The position numbers and the translations under genes are program-made. From positions 54,057 to 118,056 of the forward strand of contig NZ_KE695653.1 in the NCBI RefSeq assembly GCF_000454065.1: a DNA stretch of 64,000 bases, in the 5' to 3' direction. The notes beneath the pieces were generated by a model. The model made no database searches. It was not told the DNA's origin and saw nothing but the letters and a program-made list of their open reading frames with translations. Positions within the stretch are counted from its first letter, which is position 1; each line of letters begins with the position of its first letter. The stretch comes from Brevibacillus thermoruber 423. Lineage in GTDB: Bacteria > Bacillota > Bacilli > Brevibacillales > Brevibacillaceae. Shown here piece after piece: positions 33,278 through 41,971 of this stretch.

Positions 33278-35833
33278 TCACAATTGATAGACCCTGGCCA
33301 ACAGGACGACCACCTCGGCCCGGGTCGCGCGTCCCTGCGGCTTGAAGAGATTCCCGTATCCCTTCAGCCAGCCTCTGGAGGTGAGCGCCTCAATGGCCGG
33401 AGACGCCCAGTGGCTGGTCGGTACGTCACGGTACGAAGACCTGCTGTGCTTGTACAAGAGCAGGTTCTGGGCGCGGGCTGCCATCTGGGCCATCTCCGCC
33501 CGGGAGATGGGCTGGTTCGGCTTGATCGTCCGGTTGGGGTACCCCTGCAAAATACCCAGTTGATAAGCCTTCAAGAGCGACTGGTACGCCCAATGGGAGC
33601 TGGACAGGTCGCCGAACGGATTGCGGCCCGTGTACGACCCCACCGGCAGCCCTTTGGCCCGCATGGCCTGGATCAGCATGGTGGCAAACTGTGCCCGCGT
33701 CACCTGCTGGTTGGGCTGGAACGTGGCGTTTTCAAAGCCCTTGACGACCCCTTTTCGAGTCAGCCGGGCGATGTCGGAGCGGGCCCAGTGAGTGGCGATG
33801 TCGCGGTAGCCGTCCACCAGCTTTTCCTTGTGCAGCGTGAGGCGGTAGGCGTCGTATTTGAACGAAACCGCGCTGCTCAATCGGATGTAGTACCTGCCGG
33901 GCTTGAGCTTCAATCCGATGACTTCCTTGCCCTGATCGGACAACTGGGCCACCTGGTCGGTAGCGGCCAGCGCATAATTGAACGTTTGGGACCCGTAGAT
34001 CTCGATGCGCATCCCCCTGGACACGGGGACAAACGGCGCGCGAACGCTGACGTAGGATTCCGAATCGACGGTAAATTGGAACCAGTCCGAGTCGGTATGG
34101 GTCGGCAAGGTGCCCGTCATCAGCGTGCCGTTGGCCAGATGAGACGCCTGGCGATACGTATCGTTGGGTTCGTTGACGTCCTTGCGAACCGGCGTGTAGG
34201 TCAAATCCAGCCGGTATTCCCCGTTTACCTGATTGCGCCAGTACTCGCTGATCCGGATGTAGTACTTGCCCGGCGACACCTCTTTTTGTGCCCGCTCGGT
34301 CGGGTCGTCCCGGTCCCCGGTGTCGTACTCTTCCCATCCCTGCCCCTGTTTGCCGATGCGCATGTTCAGATCCATCCGCTTGGTGTCAGGGGTAACGGTA
34401 ATGTTCAGCCGGCCATACTCGCGCACGTAGTAGGAAAACCAGTCCTGGTCGCCTTCTTCGTGAAAATTGCCGGTCACGCTGATCTGATTCCCGACCAGCG
34501 GACGCGCCGTATCCATGTTGTTGTTTCGTTCGTAGCGGTCCGGGTTGATCGCAAACGAGCTGGTCAGCACGTAGGTAAACGCGTTAACCCCGCCGCTTCG
34601 CTGCAGTTTGATCAGCATCCGTCCGGCCTTGGCCGGAACCGTCAGGGTATCGCCGTTGCCGATGTAATACGTGACCGGCGTGCGATTCTCCGAATAAAAC
34701 GTGGCGGCCATGGGGGACGATATCGATGTGGTGACAGAACCTCTCAACGTCACTTTTCCGTCGTAGGGAATATCCATCTTGTACCAGTCGATCGTGTCGG
34801 ACGGGTTGAGCCGGCCGCGAATCTGCGACTCGATGGGAAACGGACTGGCTTGTCCCATACTGTTGTTCGGCTCGTGAAAATCCGTCGAGGGATTGGTTCG
34901 GACGGCCCGATAGACATTGAGCAGGCCGTAGCCCGTTCGCCGGTCCCAGCCGCGCTCGCCGAGATCGGTGGCGGTCTGGTACAGGAGCTGCCGCACATCG
35001 AACGGCGACATGCCGGGATGGCGTGCCAGCACAAGCGCAGCGGCCCCGGCCACCTGGGGAGCGGCGGCCGATGTGCCGCTCAACGTGCCGTATTTGCCTC
35101 CGGGCTTGGTGGTGTACACGTTCATGCCGGGTGCCACCAGATTCAACTCCGGCCCCGAATTGGACTCGTACAGCGGTTCGTTGTTGCTTTTGACCGCCCC
35201 GACGGCGATGACGGTCGGATAAGCGGCCGGATAGGCGACCCGGTCGCTCTCGTTGCCGCTGGCCGCCACCAGCACCGCTCCGCTCGCTTCCGCCCGTTGG
35301 ACCGCCTCCGTCAAGGCTTTGGAGTACGACATGCTGCTGACCGACATGAGGATCACCTTGGCCCCCCGATCCAGCGCCATGTGTATTCCCTTGGCCACCA
35401 CGTCAATACTGTCCTGCTGGCCGTATTTGTCCAGCACCTTGATCGGCAGGATGCGGGCGTTCCACAGCACCCCGGACACCCCGATGCCGTTGTTTCCCCT
35501 GGCCGCGATGATGCCTGCCACCGCCGTGCCGTGTCCGTTTGCGCTGTCGTCATAGGGAGACTTGCCCGGATTCACCAGGTTGAACCCCGGCAGCACATTC
35601 CCTTTCAAATCGGGATGGTTGGCATCCACCCCTGTATCCAAGACGGCGATGATGATGGAATTGTTGCTGTTCACCGTTTTCCACGCCTGGTCCGCCTTGA
35701 TCTGCTTCAGGTGGGTCTGGTTGTTTATGTACCGGTCCGATGTAATTCCGGCCGCTGCAGCGGCTCTGACGTTCGCGAAAGCGGCTGTCAGTCCGATGGC
35801 GACCACAAGCCCCAATATGATAACTCTCCTCAT
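33278..35833 (-). CDS. secreted subtilisin-family protease with PPC and three SLH domains
   Basis: An S8 serine protease of 851 residues held at the surface by S-layer-homology domains. It has a signal peptide (about 1-28), then a catalytic domain with Asp66 (AVLDTGVD), His101 (NGHGTAVAG), the oxyanion Asn in ASGNES and Ser255 (LSGTSAAAPQ). From about 320 to 660 it has three pre-peptidase C-terminal (PPC) beta domains, beginning near FHEPNNSMGQAS, YERNNNMDTARP and VNEPNDTYRQAS. SLH domains follow at about 675-850 (YRDIATHWARSDIARL, FGDLSSSHWAYQSLL, YRDVPTSHWASPAIEAL). All catalytic residues are present. The propeptide is short or absent. Confidence 0.95.
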   Translation of the reverse strand: MRRVIILGLVVAIGLTAAFANVRAAAAAGITSDRYINNQTHLKQIKADQAWKTVNSNNSIIIAVLDTGVDANHPDLKGNVLPGFNLVNPGKSPYDDSANGHGTAVAGIIAARGNNGIGVSGVLWNARILPIKVLDKYGQQDSIDVVAKGIHMALDRGAKVILMSVSSMSYSKALTEAVQRAEASGAVLVAASGNESDRVAYPAAYPTVIAVGAVKSNNEPLYESNSGPELNLVAPGMNVYTTKPGGKYGTLSGTSAAAPQVAGAAALVLARHPGMSPFDVRQLLYQTATDLGERGWDRRTGYGLLNVYRAVRTNPSTDFHEPNNSMGQASPFPIESQIRGRLNPSDTIDWYKMDIPYDGKVTLRGSVTTSISSPMAATFYSENRTPVTYYIGNGDTLTVPAKAGRMLIKLQRSGGVNAFTYVLTSSFAINPDRYERNNNMDTARPLVGNQISVTGNFHEEGDQDWFSYYVREYGRLNITVTPDTKRMDLNMRIGKQGQGWEEYDTGDRDDPTERAQKEVSPGKYYIRISEYWRNQVNGEYRLDLTYTPVRKDVNEPNDTYRQASHLANGTLMTGTLPTHTDSDWFQFTVDSESYVSVRAPFVPVSRGMRIEIYGSQTFNYALAATDQVAQLSDQGKEVIGLKLKPGRYYIRLSSAVSFKYDAYRLTLHKEKLVDGYRDIATHWARSDIARLTRKGVVKGFENATFQPNQQVTRAQFATMLIQAMRAKGLPVGSYTGRNPFGDLSSSHWAYQSLLKAYQLGILQGYPNRTIKPNQPISRAEMAQMAARAQNLLLYKHSRSSYRDVPTSHWASPAIEALTSRGWLKGYGNLFKPQGRATRAEVVVLLARVYQL

Positions 35834-36017
35834 GAAAATGACAGTCCTTCCTCCCCTGTTTCCGCATGCCGGCGAAACACAAGGAATGCAGGTAGTGGCG
35901 GGTCACATGCCCTTCTCTCTTCATTCTATCTATCTAGCATAGCGGAATAAATGGACGAAACGCAACCCTGTCAATCCAATTCTTGGAACGCTGACGACAT
36001 ACCCGGCAAACGGCAGA

Positions 36018-36045
36018 ACCCCCTTCCGCCGCGGCAAAAGGGGGT
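36018..36045 (-). terminator. hairpin after the SLAP genes
   Basis: ACCCCCTT-ccgccgcggcaa-AAGGGGGT lies 18 bases after the last SLAP stop. The T-tract is weak in both directions. Confidence 0.55.
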
Positions 36046-36062
36046 CTCCCTGAAACGTTCCG

Positions 36063-37046
36063 TTATTGCAAAAAGCCCTTCGGCTGCGAGGTTTCGGATG
36101 CAGCCTGCTCTTTTTTCTGCTGTTTGGCCTTGGGGATGAAAGCGGTACAATCGGCGGCTTTCACGCCTTCTTTCTTGATCGACGTCGCCGGGATTTCAAA
36201 CGCCCAGATCCGACTGCCCTTGGCTTCCACTTTCAAGTTTTCCAGCGTGTAGTGGACGCGGGCTACCGCATCTCCTGCCTTGTCGTGCACGATAATCGGC
36301 ACTTCCGTAAACTCCAGGCGCTTGTTCAGCCCGTTGCGGAACAGCACGACCACCTTCAGGCCGTTGTTGGTTCCTTCCGTAATGTCCAGCACCTGCAGGT
36401 CCACCAGACCTTCTTCAACCGGCAGAGCAGCCGCCTTTTCCCGGTACTGCTGCTGCTCCTCTTCGGTCAGCTCTCCGCCCAGCATTTCCGGATGCTCGGC
36501 TGTTTTCTCAGGTTTCTTGTACTCCAGTGTGAGCGGCACTTCCTTATCCGGCAGGTCGTCAAACTCGCTCCACGGGAACAGGAACTCGCACGGGCGGCTC
36601 GACTTGTCGCCGATCGGCCCAAACTCCAGCAGATGAAACGTTTTGCGCGCGACGACTTTTCCGTCCGGCGTCACCAGTCTCAGCGGCAGCCGCTGAAACA
36701 GCATGCTGCGGCTGGTGGCATTGCGGATAAAGGTAAGCACGAGGTACCCTTCCTGCGTCACCTGGGTAAAAAACGGGAAGATCCCCACTTCATCCCGCAC
36801 CACAGGCGGCAGCTCGTCGTGGATGTACTGCAGCAGCTCGGTTTCCTGCTCCTCCAGCTTATCGCCCCAGGGGCCGTGCAGGCTCAGGATCATTTCCTTG
36901 GAAGGGATGCGATTGGACGACTGCTCCGGATTGTCGATCCCGGACACGCCCAGGTAAAACTCCTTTTGCAGGTGCTTGTGCACCTCTTCACGCACTTGCT
37001 CCAGGCTCTCTTTGGAGCCAAACCAGTTTTCCAGCAACCAACTCAT
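36063..37046 (-). CDS. SLAP-domain S-layer assembly protein, paralog 3
   Basis: A 327-residue cytoplasmic-type protein with no signal peptide. It contains two SLAP-type duplicated domains (about 55-165 and 195-305): SLHGPWGDKLEEQETELLQYI ... PLRLVTPDGKVVARKTFHL ... SSRPCEFLFPWSEF, then EEQQQYREKAAALPV ... LEFTEVPIIVHDKAGDAVARV ... SRIWAFEIP. The family is associated with S-layer assembly and, in B. anthracis, with SecA2-dependent S-layer export. It is the last and most diverged of three tandem paralogs. Here only the housekeeping secA is seen. The role is inferred from the family. Confidence 0.85.
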   Translation of the reverse strand: MSWLLENWFGSKESLEQVREEVHKHLQKEFYLGVSGIDNPEQSSNRIPSKEMILSLHGPWGDKLEEQETELLQYIHDELPPVVRDEVGIFPFFTQVTQEGYLVLTFIRNATSRSMLFQRLPLRLVTPDGKVVARKTFHLLEFGPIGDKSSRPCEFLFPWSEFDDLPDKEVPLTLEYKKPEKTAEHPEMLGGELTEEEQQQYREKAAALPVEEGLVDLQVLDITEGTNNGLKVVVLFRNGLNKRLEFTEVPIIVHDKAGDAVARVHYTLENLKVEAKGSRIWAFEIPATSIKKEGVKAADCTAFIPKAKQQKKEQAASETSQPKGFLQ

Positions 37047-37102
37047 GACAAAACCTCCTCATTTCCCGACCGGCGGATCACAGGTAGCAGATGCAGGGGC
37101 GG

Positions 37103-38068
37103 TCAGGTAACCTCCAACACCCATCGTTTCAGGCTGGCGTTCGGCTTTTTCACCGCATTTGCCGGGAAGACAAACAGCCACGGACGGCTGGTCCCCGGAC
37201 GGACCCGAATGCTGCTGCCGTCTATCACCCCGGTTGCGACCACGTCGCCCTCCGTGTCGGAAACGGTAATCTTCAATTGATCCGGGCGATAGTCTACCGG
37301 CAAGCCATTACGGAACAGCACGGCCACCACCAGTTCTCCCTTTTTCGTCCAGCCGATGTCAAATCCGGTAGCCTCTACGGATTCGGCCTCAATCGGCGGC
37401 AGCGAATGGATCAAGAGCTCCAGGCGGTCTTTTTGCCGTTCAGTCATGCGTGCTTCCATCTGCGGGTCGAGGTCGAGATGATTGGGCCAGACGTAAGGGT
37501 TGGCCTGCGCCTTCATCATCACTTTCCAGCGTGTGAAGCTGAAATTCTCATGCAGGTACGTGCCCTCCGGAAAGAAGACCTCCCACGGACGGCTGCTGCG
37601 CGGCGGAATCGATCCCATTCCGCTCAGATCAACCCGCTGACGAGCAAACGGCTTGTCGTCCAGATAGATCGCCAGGGTAATGTCTTTAAACCGCACGGGG
37701 CGGTCCAGACCATTGCGGACAAACATCGCCACAGTAAGGCCCTCCGGATTCGGAATCAGGCTGAATCCGGTCACGCTGATGCTTCCGGCGGGCACATCCG
37801 GCAGTTGTGCCTGCAGAAAACGGAGGGTGTACTTTTTCTCGTTGTCCAACTGCTGCTCCCAGGCCGGGTGAAGGGACAGGTCCGTCCGCACTTTCTGGTT
37901 CCGGGCCTCCGCAGCCGGTACGGCCTCTCCAGCTTCAACCTCCACCTCCTGTTCGCTCAGCTCGGCAAAATCGACAGCCGCATCTTCCTGAATGTCTTTT
38001 TTCAACTCTTCCACGGAGCGTGTTTTTCCCTGCTCCTTGTTCAGCCAATTCTTAAAAAAGGAAAACAT
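37103..38068 (-). CDS. SLAP-domain S-layer assembly protein, paralog 2
   Basis: A 321-residue paralog of its two neighbours, starting MFSFFKNWLNKEQGKTRSVEELKKDIQED. The start at 38068 follows GAGGAGG by six bases; an extension to 38197 is not homologous. SLAP repeats are at about 70-175 (SLHPAWEQQLDNEKKYTLRFL ... VRNGLDRPVRFKDITLAIYLDD ... SSRPWEVFFPEG) and 195-310 (FRNGLPVDYRPDQLKITVSDTEGD ... TSRPWLFVFPANAV). An acidic linker (EEVEVEAGEAVPA-like) separates them from the N-terminal helix. It lies 56 bases upstream of paralog 3. Confidence 0.87.
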   Translation of the reverse strand: MFSFFKNWLNKEQGKTRSVEELKKDIQEDAAVDFAELSEQEVEVEAGEAVPAAEARNQKVRTDLSLHPAWEQQLDNEKKYTLRFLQAQLPDVPAGSISVTGFSLIPNPEGLTVAMFVRNGLDRPVRFKDITLAIYLDDKPFARQRVDLSGMGSIPPRSSRPWEVFFPEGTYLHENFSFTRWKVMMKAQANPYVWPNHLDLDPQMEARMTERQKDRLELLIHSLPPIEAESVEATGFDIGWTKKGELVVAVLFRNGLPVDYRPDQLKITVSDTEGDVVATGVIDGSSIRVRPGTSRPWLFVFPANAVKKPNASLKRWVLEVT

Positions 38069-38169
38069 CTGCATCCTCCTCTCCTGACCGCAGCACAAAT
38101 GAAGCTTCTCTCTATGATAAGACTTTTCTGCAGGCGGGGTCAAATGGCCGCGGACGATTGAACGCCGCC

Positions 38170-39120
38170 TTATCCCTGCGGCACGCCCACCTTCCACCGA
38201 GAGAAGTCCGCGTCATCCTTCAACACGCTTTCTTTGGGGTAGATAAACATCCACGGCTTGCTGGTATTGGCGTTGACGGTCAATCCGCCCAGTTCAAACA
38301 GCCCTTCCGCCACCTTGTCTCCCGCCGCGTCGTAAAGGGCGAGCGGCAGCTTCTCGATGGACAGCGACTGCGTCGACCCATTGCGGATCAAGAGCATCGC
38401 GTGCAGCGCACCGTCCTCCGCCCGGCGAAGCTGAACGCTCTGGATGTTGACTTCCCCTTCCTTTAGCGGCGGCAGCCGTTTGGCCAGTTCGATCAGGGAC
38501 TGTTTCTGCTCGTCCGTCAGTGCCTTGATCCACGACTCTTCCAGTTCCAACTGCTGAGGCAGCACCATCTTTTTCTGCGCCAGCTCAAACGCGATCTTCC
38601 AGTTGGTGAGCAGGACATTTACCTGCAGGAAGTGCTCCCGCTTAAACACAAACGTCCACGGCCTAGCCGCGTACGGCGGAATTTCGCCCAGCTCTCCCAG
38701 GTCAAACGTCTGTCGGGTAAACAACTGCTGATCCCCAAACAAAACGACCAGCGGCATCTCTCCCAGGCGCAGGGGCCGGTTGGTGCCGTTGCGCAGGAAA
38801 GCCGTCACCTGAACGCCGTCGTCGTGCGGGACAAGCGAAATGCCGGCCAGGGAAATGTTCCCCTCCTCCAGCGGCGGCAGTTCCTGTGCCATAAACGACA
38901 ACGCGTATTTCTCCTGCATGTTCAGCCGCTTTTCCCACGACTCATGCAGCGACAGGGATGTGGTCACGCCAGCCGCCTTGGACTCCGTCTCTTTCCGCTC
39001 CGGTGCCTTCTCGGACACGCCGGTATCGGCTGCCGGCAATACCGACTCCTCCTGCACCTGCTGTTTCACATCTTCCGGCGTCGGCGTCTTCCCCAACATG
39101 TTTTTCAAAAAGGATAACAT
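38170..39120 (-). CDS. SLAP-domain S-layer assembly protein, paralog 1
   Basis: The first of three tandem genes; 316 residues starting MLSFLKNMLGKTPTPEDVKQQVQEES. Two SLAP repeats: SLHESWEKRLNMQEKYALSFMAQELPPL ... LRNGTNRPLRLGEMPLVVLFGD ... YAARPWTFVFKREH, then LELEESWIKALTDEQKQSLIEL ... IRNGSTQSLSIEKLPLALYDAAGD ... TSKPWMFIYPKES. The shared short N-terminal amphipathic helix (FLKN/FFKNW) may bind the membrane or Sec machinery. No terminator is seen between the three genes. Confidence 0.88.
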   Translation of the reverse strand: MLSFLKNMLGKTPTPEDVKQQVQEESVLPAADTGVSEKAPERKETESKAAGVTTSLSLHESWEKRLNMQEKYALSFMAQELPPLEEGNISLAGISLVPHDDGVQVTAFLRNGTNRPLRLGEMPLVVLFGDQQLFTRQTFDLGELGEIPPYAARPWTFVFKREHFLQVNVLLTNWKIAFELAQKKMVLPQQLELEESWIKALTDEQKQSLIELAKRLPPLKEGEVNIQSVQLRRAEDGALHAMLLIRNGSTQSLSIEKLPLALYDAAGDKVAEGLFELGGLTVNANTSKPWMFIYPKESVLKDDADFSRWKVGVPQG

Positions 39121-39464
39121 AACGTCTCTCCCAACTTTTCTCTACATCTATATGTAAAGGAATATAGAGATGCTGTTCGTACTCCACTATAGCACAGTGA
39201 GCCCTTAATGCAACATCGAAAACTTGGTATCCGTTCAAGGCTTTTGACGGTTTCGCCGAATGGCTTCAGGCGCCGTCCTGGCGGTCACGGAGATCGCGTG
39301 CCGATCTTCATCGCGGATCGGCAATCCCTGTTAGAATACCTGTGCGGTTTCGTCCCGTCAAGAAATGGAGCGCGTTGGATTCGGGCATGGTGCCTTCTAA
39401 AACAAATAGAGAGGGCAAAACCTGCGTATGGTTCGCCCTCTCGTTTCGACTCAGGTTGTTGTCT
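39121..39464. other. intergenic stretch between the stalk-domain gene and SLAP1
   Basis: 344 bases hold the SLAP1 ribosome site (GGGAGAG) and promoter region at the left and the stalk-gene terminator at 39409-39442. Nothing else was recognised. Confidence 0.5.
39409..39442 (-). terminator. terminator of the stalk-domain gene
   Basis: Minus strand: GAGAGGGC, loop with an inner CC/GG pairing, GCCCTCTC, then TATTTGTTTT. Confidence 0.82.
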
Positions 39465-40610
39465 TTACGGCGTCGTCACCGTCTGTGTGTCGGAGCCGGC
39501 CGATTCGGAAGCCTCGCCGGTTGGTGCCGTTTCCGAGGCAGCGGATTCCGATGTGTTTGACGCTTCGCTCGCGTCTGCTGCCGGTGTGGGCGCTGCTTCT
39601 TCCCCTTCTCCGCTTGTTGCCGGTGTCTCCGGTGTGGTGTCGATATCGTCGGTTCCCGTCAGGCTGCCATCCTCGATGATGATCAGATCCCCTTTCTGCT
39701 GATAACCGACTTTTGTCTTCAGCGTTTCCCCAATAAAACGGAGCGGCAAAAAGAGGCGGCCCTTTTTGATCACCGGCGGGGTCTCCAGCTTGATCTTCTC
39801 CCCGTTCACTTCCGCTTCACCGGAATCGAGATACAGCGTGATCTTGTTGTCGCCGCGCACCACTTCGACGGTGCGGGTCTCCCCGTTCCACTTCACCTCG
39901 GCCTTCAGCGCAGCGCCGATGGCACGCACAGGCACCAGAGCGCGTCCCTTTTCCACGAACGGGGCGGTGTCCATCACGACTTCTTTTCCATTGACAAACG
40001 TCTTCAGCGACGTGTCGCCCGTTTTCTCGTACAGTTCGCCCAACTTGTCGAACAGTTTCTGATCGCCCGGTTTATAGAAGCGGTTGAGCAGTTCTTTTTG
40101 AACGTCCAGCGCCTGCTTCAGTTCGGACTGCTGCTCCAGCATCCTGGTCAGCTCTTCGTATTTCGCTTTCAGTTCTTCCGTTGCCTCTTTGACGTGCTTC
40201 AACTGCTGACGCAGTTCGATCAGTTCCTTCTTGGTCTTGACAGCTTGCTGGATGGCTTCATTTTTGGAAGACGGGGCCGTTCCATCCGCGCGTGACTCCG
40301 TGGAAGGCGTTTGGGAAGCAGGTGATTCCGTTTGAGAAGGGGCTTCCCGCCCCGGTTTTGCTTGTGGGGAACCGCCTTCCGCGGTCGAACCGGTAGGCTT
40401 GTCCTTGTCCGGTTTCTCCTTTTCTTTCCCGTTCTTTTTGTCCTTATCCGGTTTTCCCTTGTCTTTGCCCTTTCCCTTGTCGTCTTTGTCCCCTTGACCG
40501 CCACCGTTCCCTTTTTGGGCTTCTTTTACCGGTTTTTCCGCATGGACGGCGGCCAGAGGCGTACAGGCCAGCAGGGTGAGCACCAAACTTGCAGACAGCC
40601 ATTTTTTCAT
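39465..40610 (-). CDS. secreted stalk-domain (copper amine oxidase N-terminal-like) protein
   Basis: A 381-residue exported protein. Signal peptide MKKWLSASLVLTLLACTPLAAVHA, then a very charged Lys/Asp/Gly-rich region (about 25-60), a Ser/Thr/Pro linker, a coiled coil (about 120-180, KTKKELIELRQQLKHVKEATEEL), and a paired stalk domain (about 210-320: VMDTAPFVEKGRALVPVRAIGAALKAEVKWNGE ... PPVIKKGRLFLPLRFIGETL). An acidic Ser/Thr/Ala tail follows. Such proteins sit in the Gram-positive cell wall; the domain does not imply oxidase activity. Start 40610 has GGGAGGG upstream. Confidence 0.85.
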   Translation of the reverse strand: MKKWLSASLVLTLLACTPLAAVHAEKPVKEAQKGNGGGQGDKDDKGKGKDKGKPDKDKKNGKEKEKPDKDKPTGSTAEGGSPQAKPGREAPSQTESPASQTPSTESRADGTAPSSKNEAIQQAVKTKKELIELRQQLKHVKEATEELKAKYEELTRMLEQQSELKQALDVQKELLNRFYKPGDQKLFDKLGELYEKTGDTSLKTFVNGKEVVMDTAPFVEKGRALVPVRAIGAALKAEVKWNGETRTVEVVRGDNKITLYLDSGEAEVNGEKIKLETPPVIKKGRLFLPLRFIGETLKTKVGYQQKGDLIIIEDGSLTGTDDIDTTPETPATSGEGEEAAPTPAADASEASNTSESAASETAPTGEASESAGSDTQTVTTP

Positions 40611-40714
40611 CGTATGTCCCTCCCGCTTGCACCAGAAGTAATACGTGCTCTGTTTACCATATCGGCAAATCGGTGGGAACTTGATAGGGGAAAAGAGGAT
40701 CCGGCTATAAAAAC

Positions 40715-40742
40715 AGCAAGCCCCACGGAAATGGAGCTTGCT
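40715..40742 (-). terminator. terminator of the aldo/keto reductase gene
   Basis: Minus strand: AGCAAGCTCCA-tttccg-TGGGGCTTGCT followed by GTTTTTATAG. Confidence 0.8.
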
Positions 40743-40859
40743 GAGTGAGGCTGCCGCTATGCAGGTGTGACATGTCCCTTTTTTGTCCAAGTGCCGACCG
40801 GCTTCTTCTGGGCGGAAACGCCCGTTTCACCCGTTCCGCAGCGGCGCCGGGTAATGGCA

Positions 40860-41813
40860 TCATGCCTGTTCCAGAATCTCGTCGATTGTGGCCAGCGTCT
40901 CGTCCGGAATCGTCACCCCGGAGGCTTTCACGTTGTGTTCCACCTGCTCGGGCACGCTCGCTCCGATGATCGCGCTGGAGACGTTCGGTTGGCGCAGCGT
41001 CCAGGCCAACGCAAGCTGAGCCAAGGAAAGCCCCAGTTCTTCGGCGATGGGACGCAATCGCTCCACTTTGCGCAGGTTCTCCTCTTTCAGCCACGACTTC
41101 ACCGTCTGATTGCCGTGTTTGTCGGACGCCCGGCTGCCCGCAGGCGCATCATTCACCGTTCGGTACTTGCCGGCAAGCACGCCCTGCGCCAGCGGCGAAT
41201 AGACGACCTGTCCGATGCCGTTTCTCTCGCACAGCGGAATGATTTCCTTCTCAATCTCTCTTGCAAACATGTTGTACAGCGGTTGATTCGCCACGATCCG
41301 GTGCAGCAGGTATTTGTCCATGATCGATACCGCTTCGGCGATTTGCGCCGCTGTCCAGTTGCTGATACCGACATACAGCACCTTGCCCTGCCGGACGAGA
41401 TCGTCCATCGCCCGCAGCGTCTCTTCCATGGGGGTGTCGTTGTCGAAGGCGTGGCAGTAGTACACGTCGATGTAATCGAGACCGAGCCGCTTCAGGCTCG
41501 CTTCGCACTGTTCCATGATGTGCTTGCGGGACAATCCCCGGTCGTTGGGTCGATCGCCCATCGGTCCCCAGACTTTGGTCGCCAACACGTACGACTCGCG
41601 GGGATACTTCCGCAGGGCCTCACCGACCACCTTCTCCGCTTCCCCGTTCATGTAAATGTTGGCTGTGTCGAAGAAGTTGATTCCCAGTTCATAGGCCTTG
41701 TCGATGGTGGAGATCGCCTCCTCCCTGCCGACATAGCCTCCGTACGTCAGCCAGCTTCCCAGGCTGATTTCGCTCACTTTCAATCCCGAGTTTCCGAGAC
41801 GACGGTAATTCAT
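40860..41813 (-). CDS. aldo/keto reductase (YghZ/Kv-beta-like)
   Basis: A cytosolic NADPH-dependent carbonyl reductase of 317 residues with a TIM-barrel fold. The tetrad is visible: Asp in GINFFDTANIY, Tyr in IYMNGEAE, Lys in YVLATKVWG and His in VYYCHAFD. VVYSPLAQGVLAGKY and SSAIIGASVPEQ form the NADPH site. N-terminal MNYRRLGNSGLKVSEISLGSW is typical. It is a single-gene unit. The physiological substrate is unknown; family members reduce aldehydes such as methylglyoxal. Confidence 0.93.
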   Translation of the reverse strand: MNYRRLGNSGLKVSEISLGSWLTYGGYVGREEAISTIDKAYELGINFFDTANIYMNGEAEKVVGEALRKYPRESYVLATKVWGPMGDRPNDRGLSRKHIMEQCEASLKRLGLDYIDVYYCHAFDNDTPMEETLRAMDDLVRQGKVLYVGISNWTAAQIAEAVSIMDKYLLHRIVANQPLYNMFAREIEKEIIPLCERNGIGQVVYSPLAQGVLAGKYRTVNDAPAGSRASDKHGNQTVKSWLKEENLRKVERLRPIAEELGLSLAQLALAWTLRQPNVSSAIIGASVPEQVEHNVKASGVTIPDETLATIDEILEQA

Positions 41814-41929
41814 CTTCGTTCCCTCCCGAGAAAGTATTCGAAAAGCGGGTAGCTGCCGCGACTCCTTCTCTATTTTATCACGAAGCTGTCCGAGCGCTTC
41901 AAGATGTCAAGAGGCAAACTCAACAGAAA

Positions 41930-41953
41930 GACCTCACCCATAGCGATGAGGTC
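41930..41953 (-). terminator. terminator of the chemoreceptor gene
   Basis: Minus strand: GACCTCATCGCTATGGGTGAGGTC followed by TTTCTG, 18 bases after the stop. Confidence 0.7.
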
Positions 41954-41971
41954 CTTTTCCACCCTGTTTCC

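Noticed and set aside
33284..35950. 888-codon open frame on the plus strand opposite the SLH protease
   Set aside because: Antisense shadow; composition is low-complexity and no ribosome site or motif is present.
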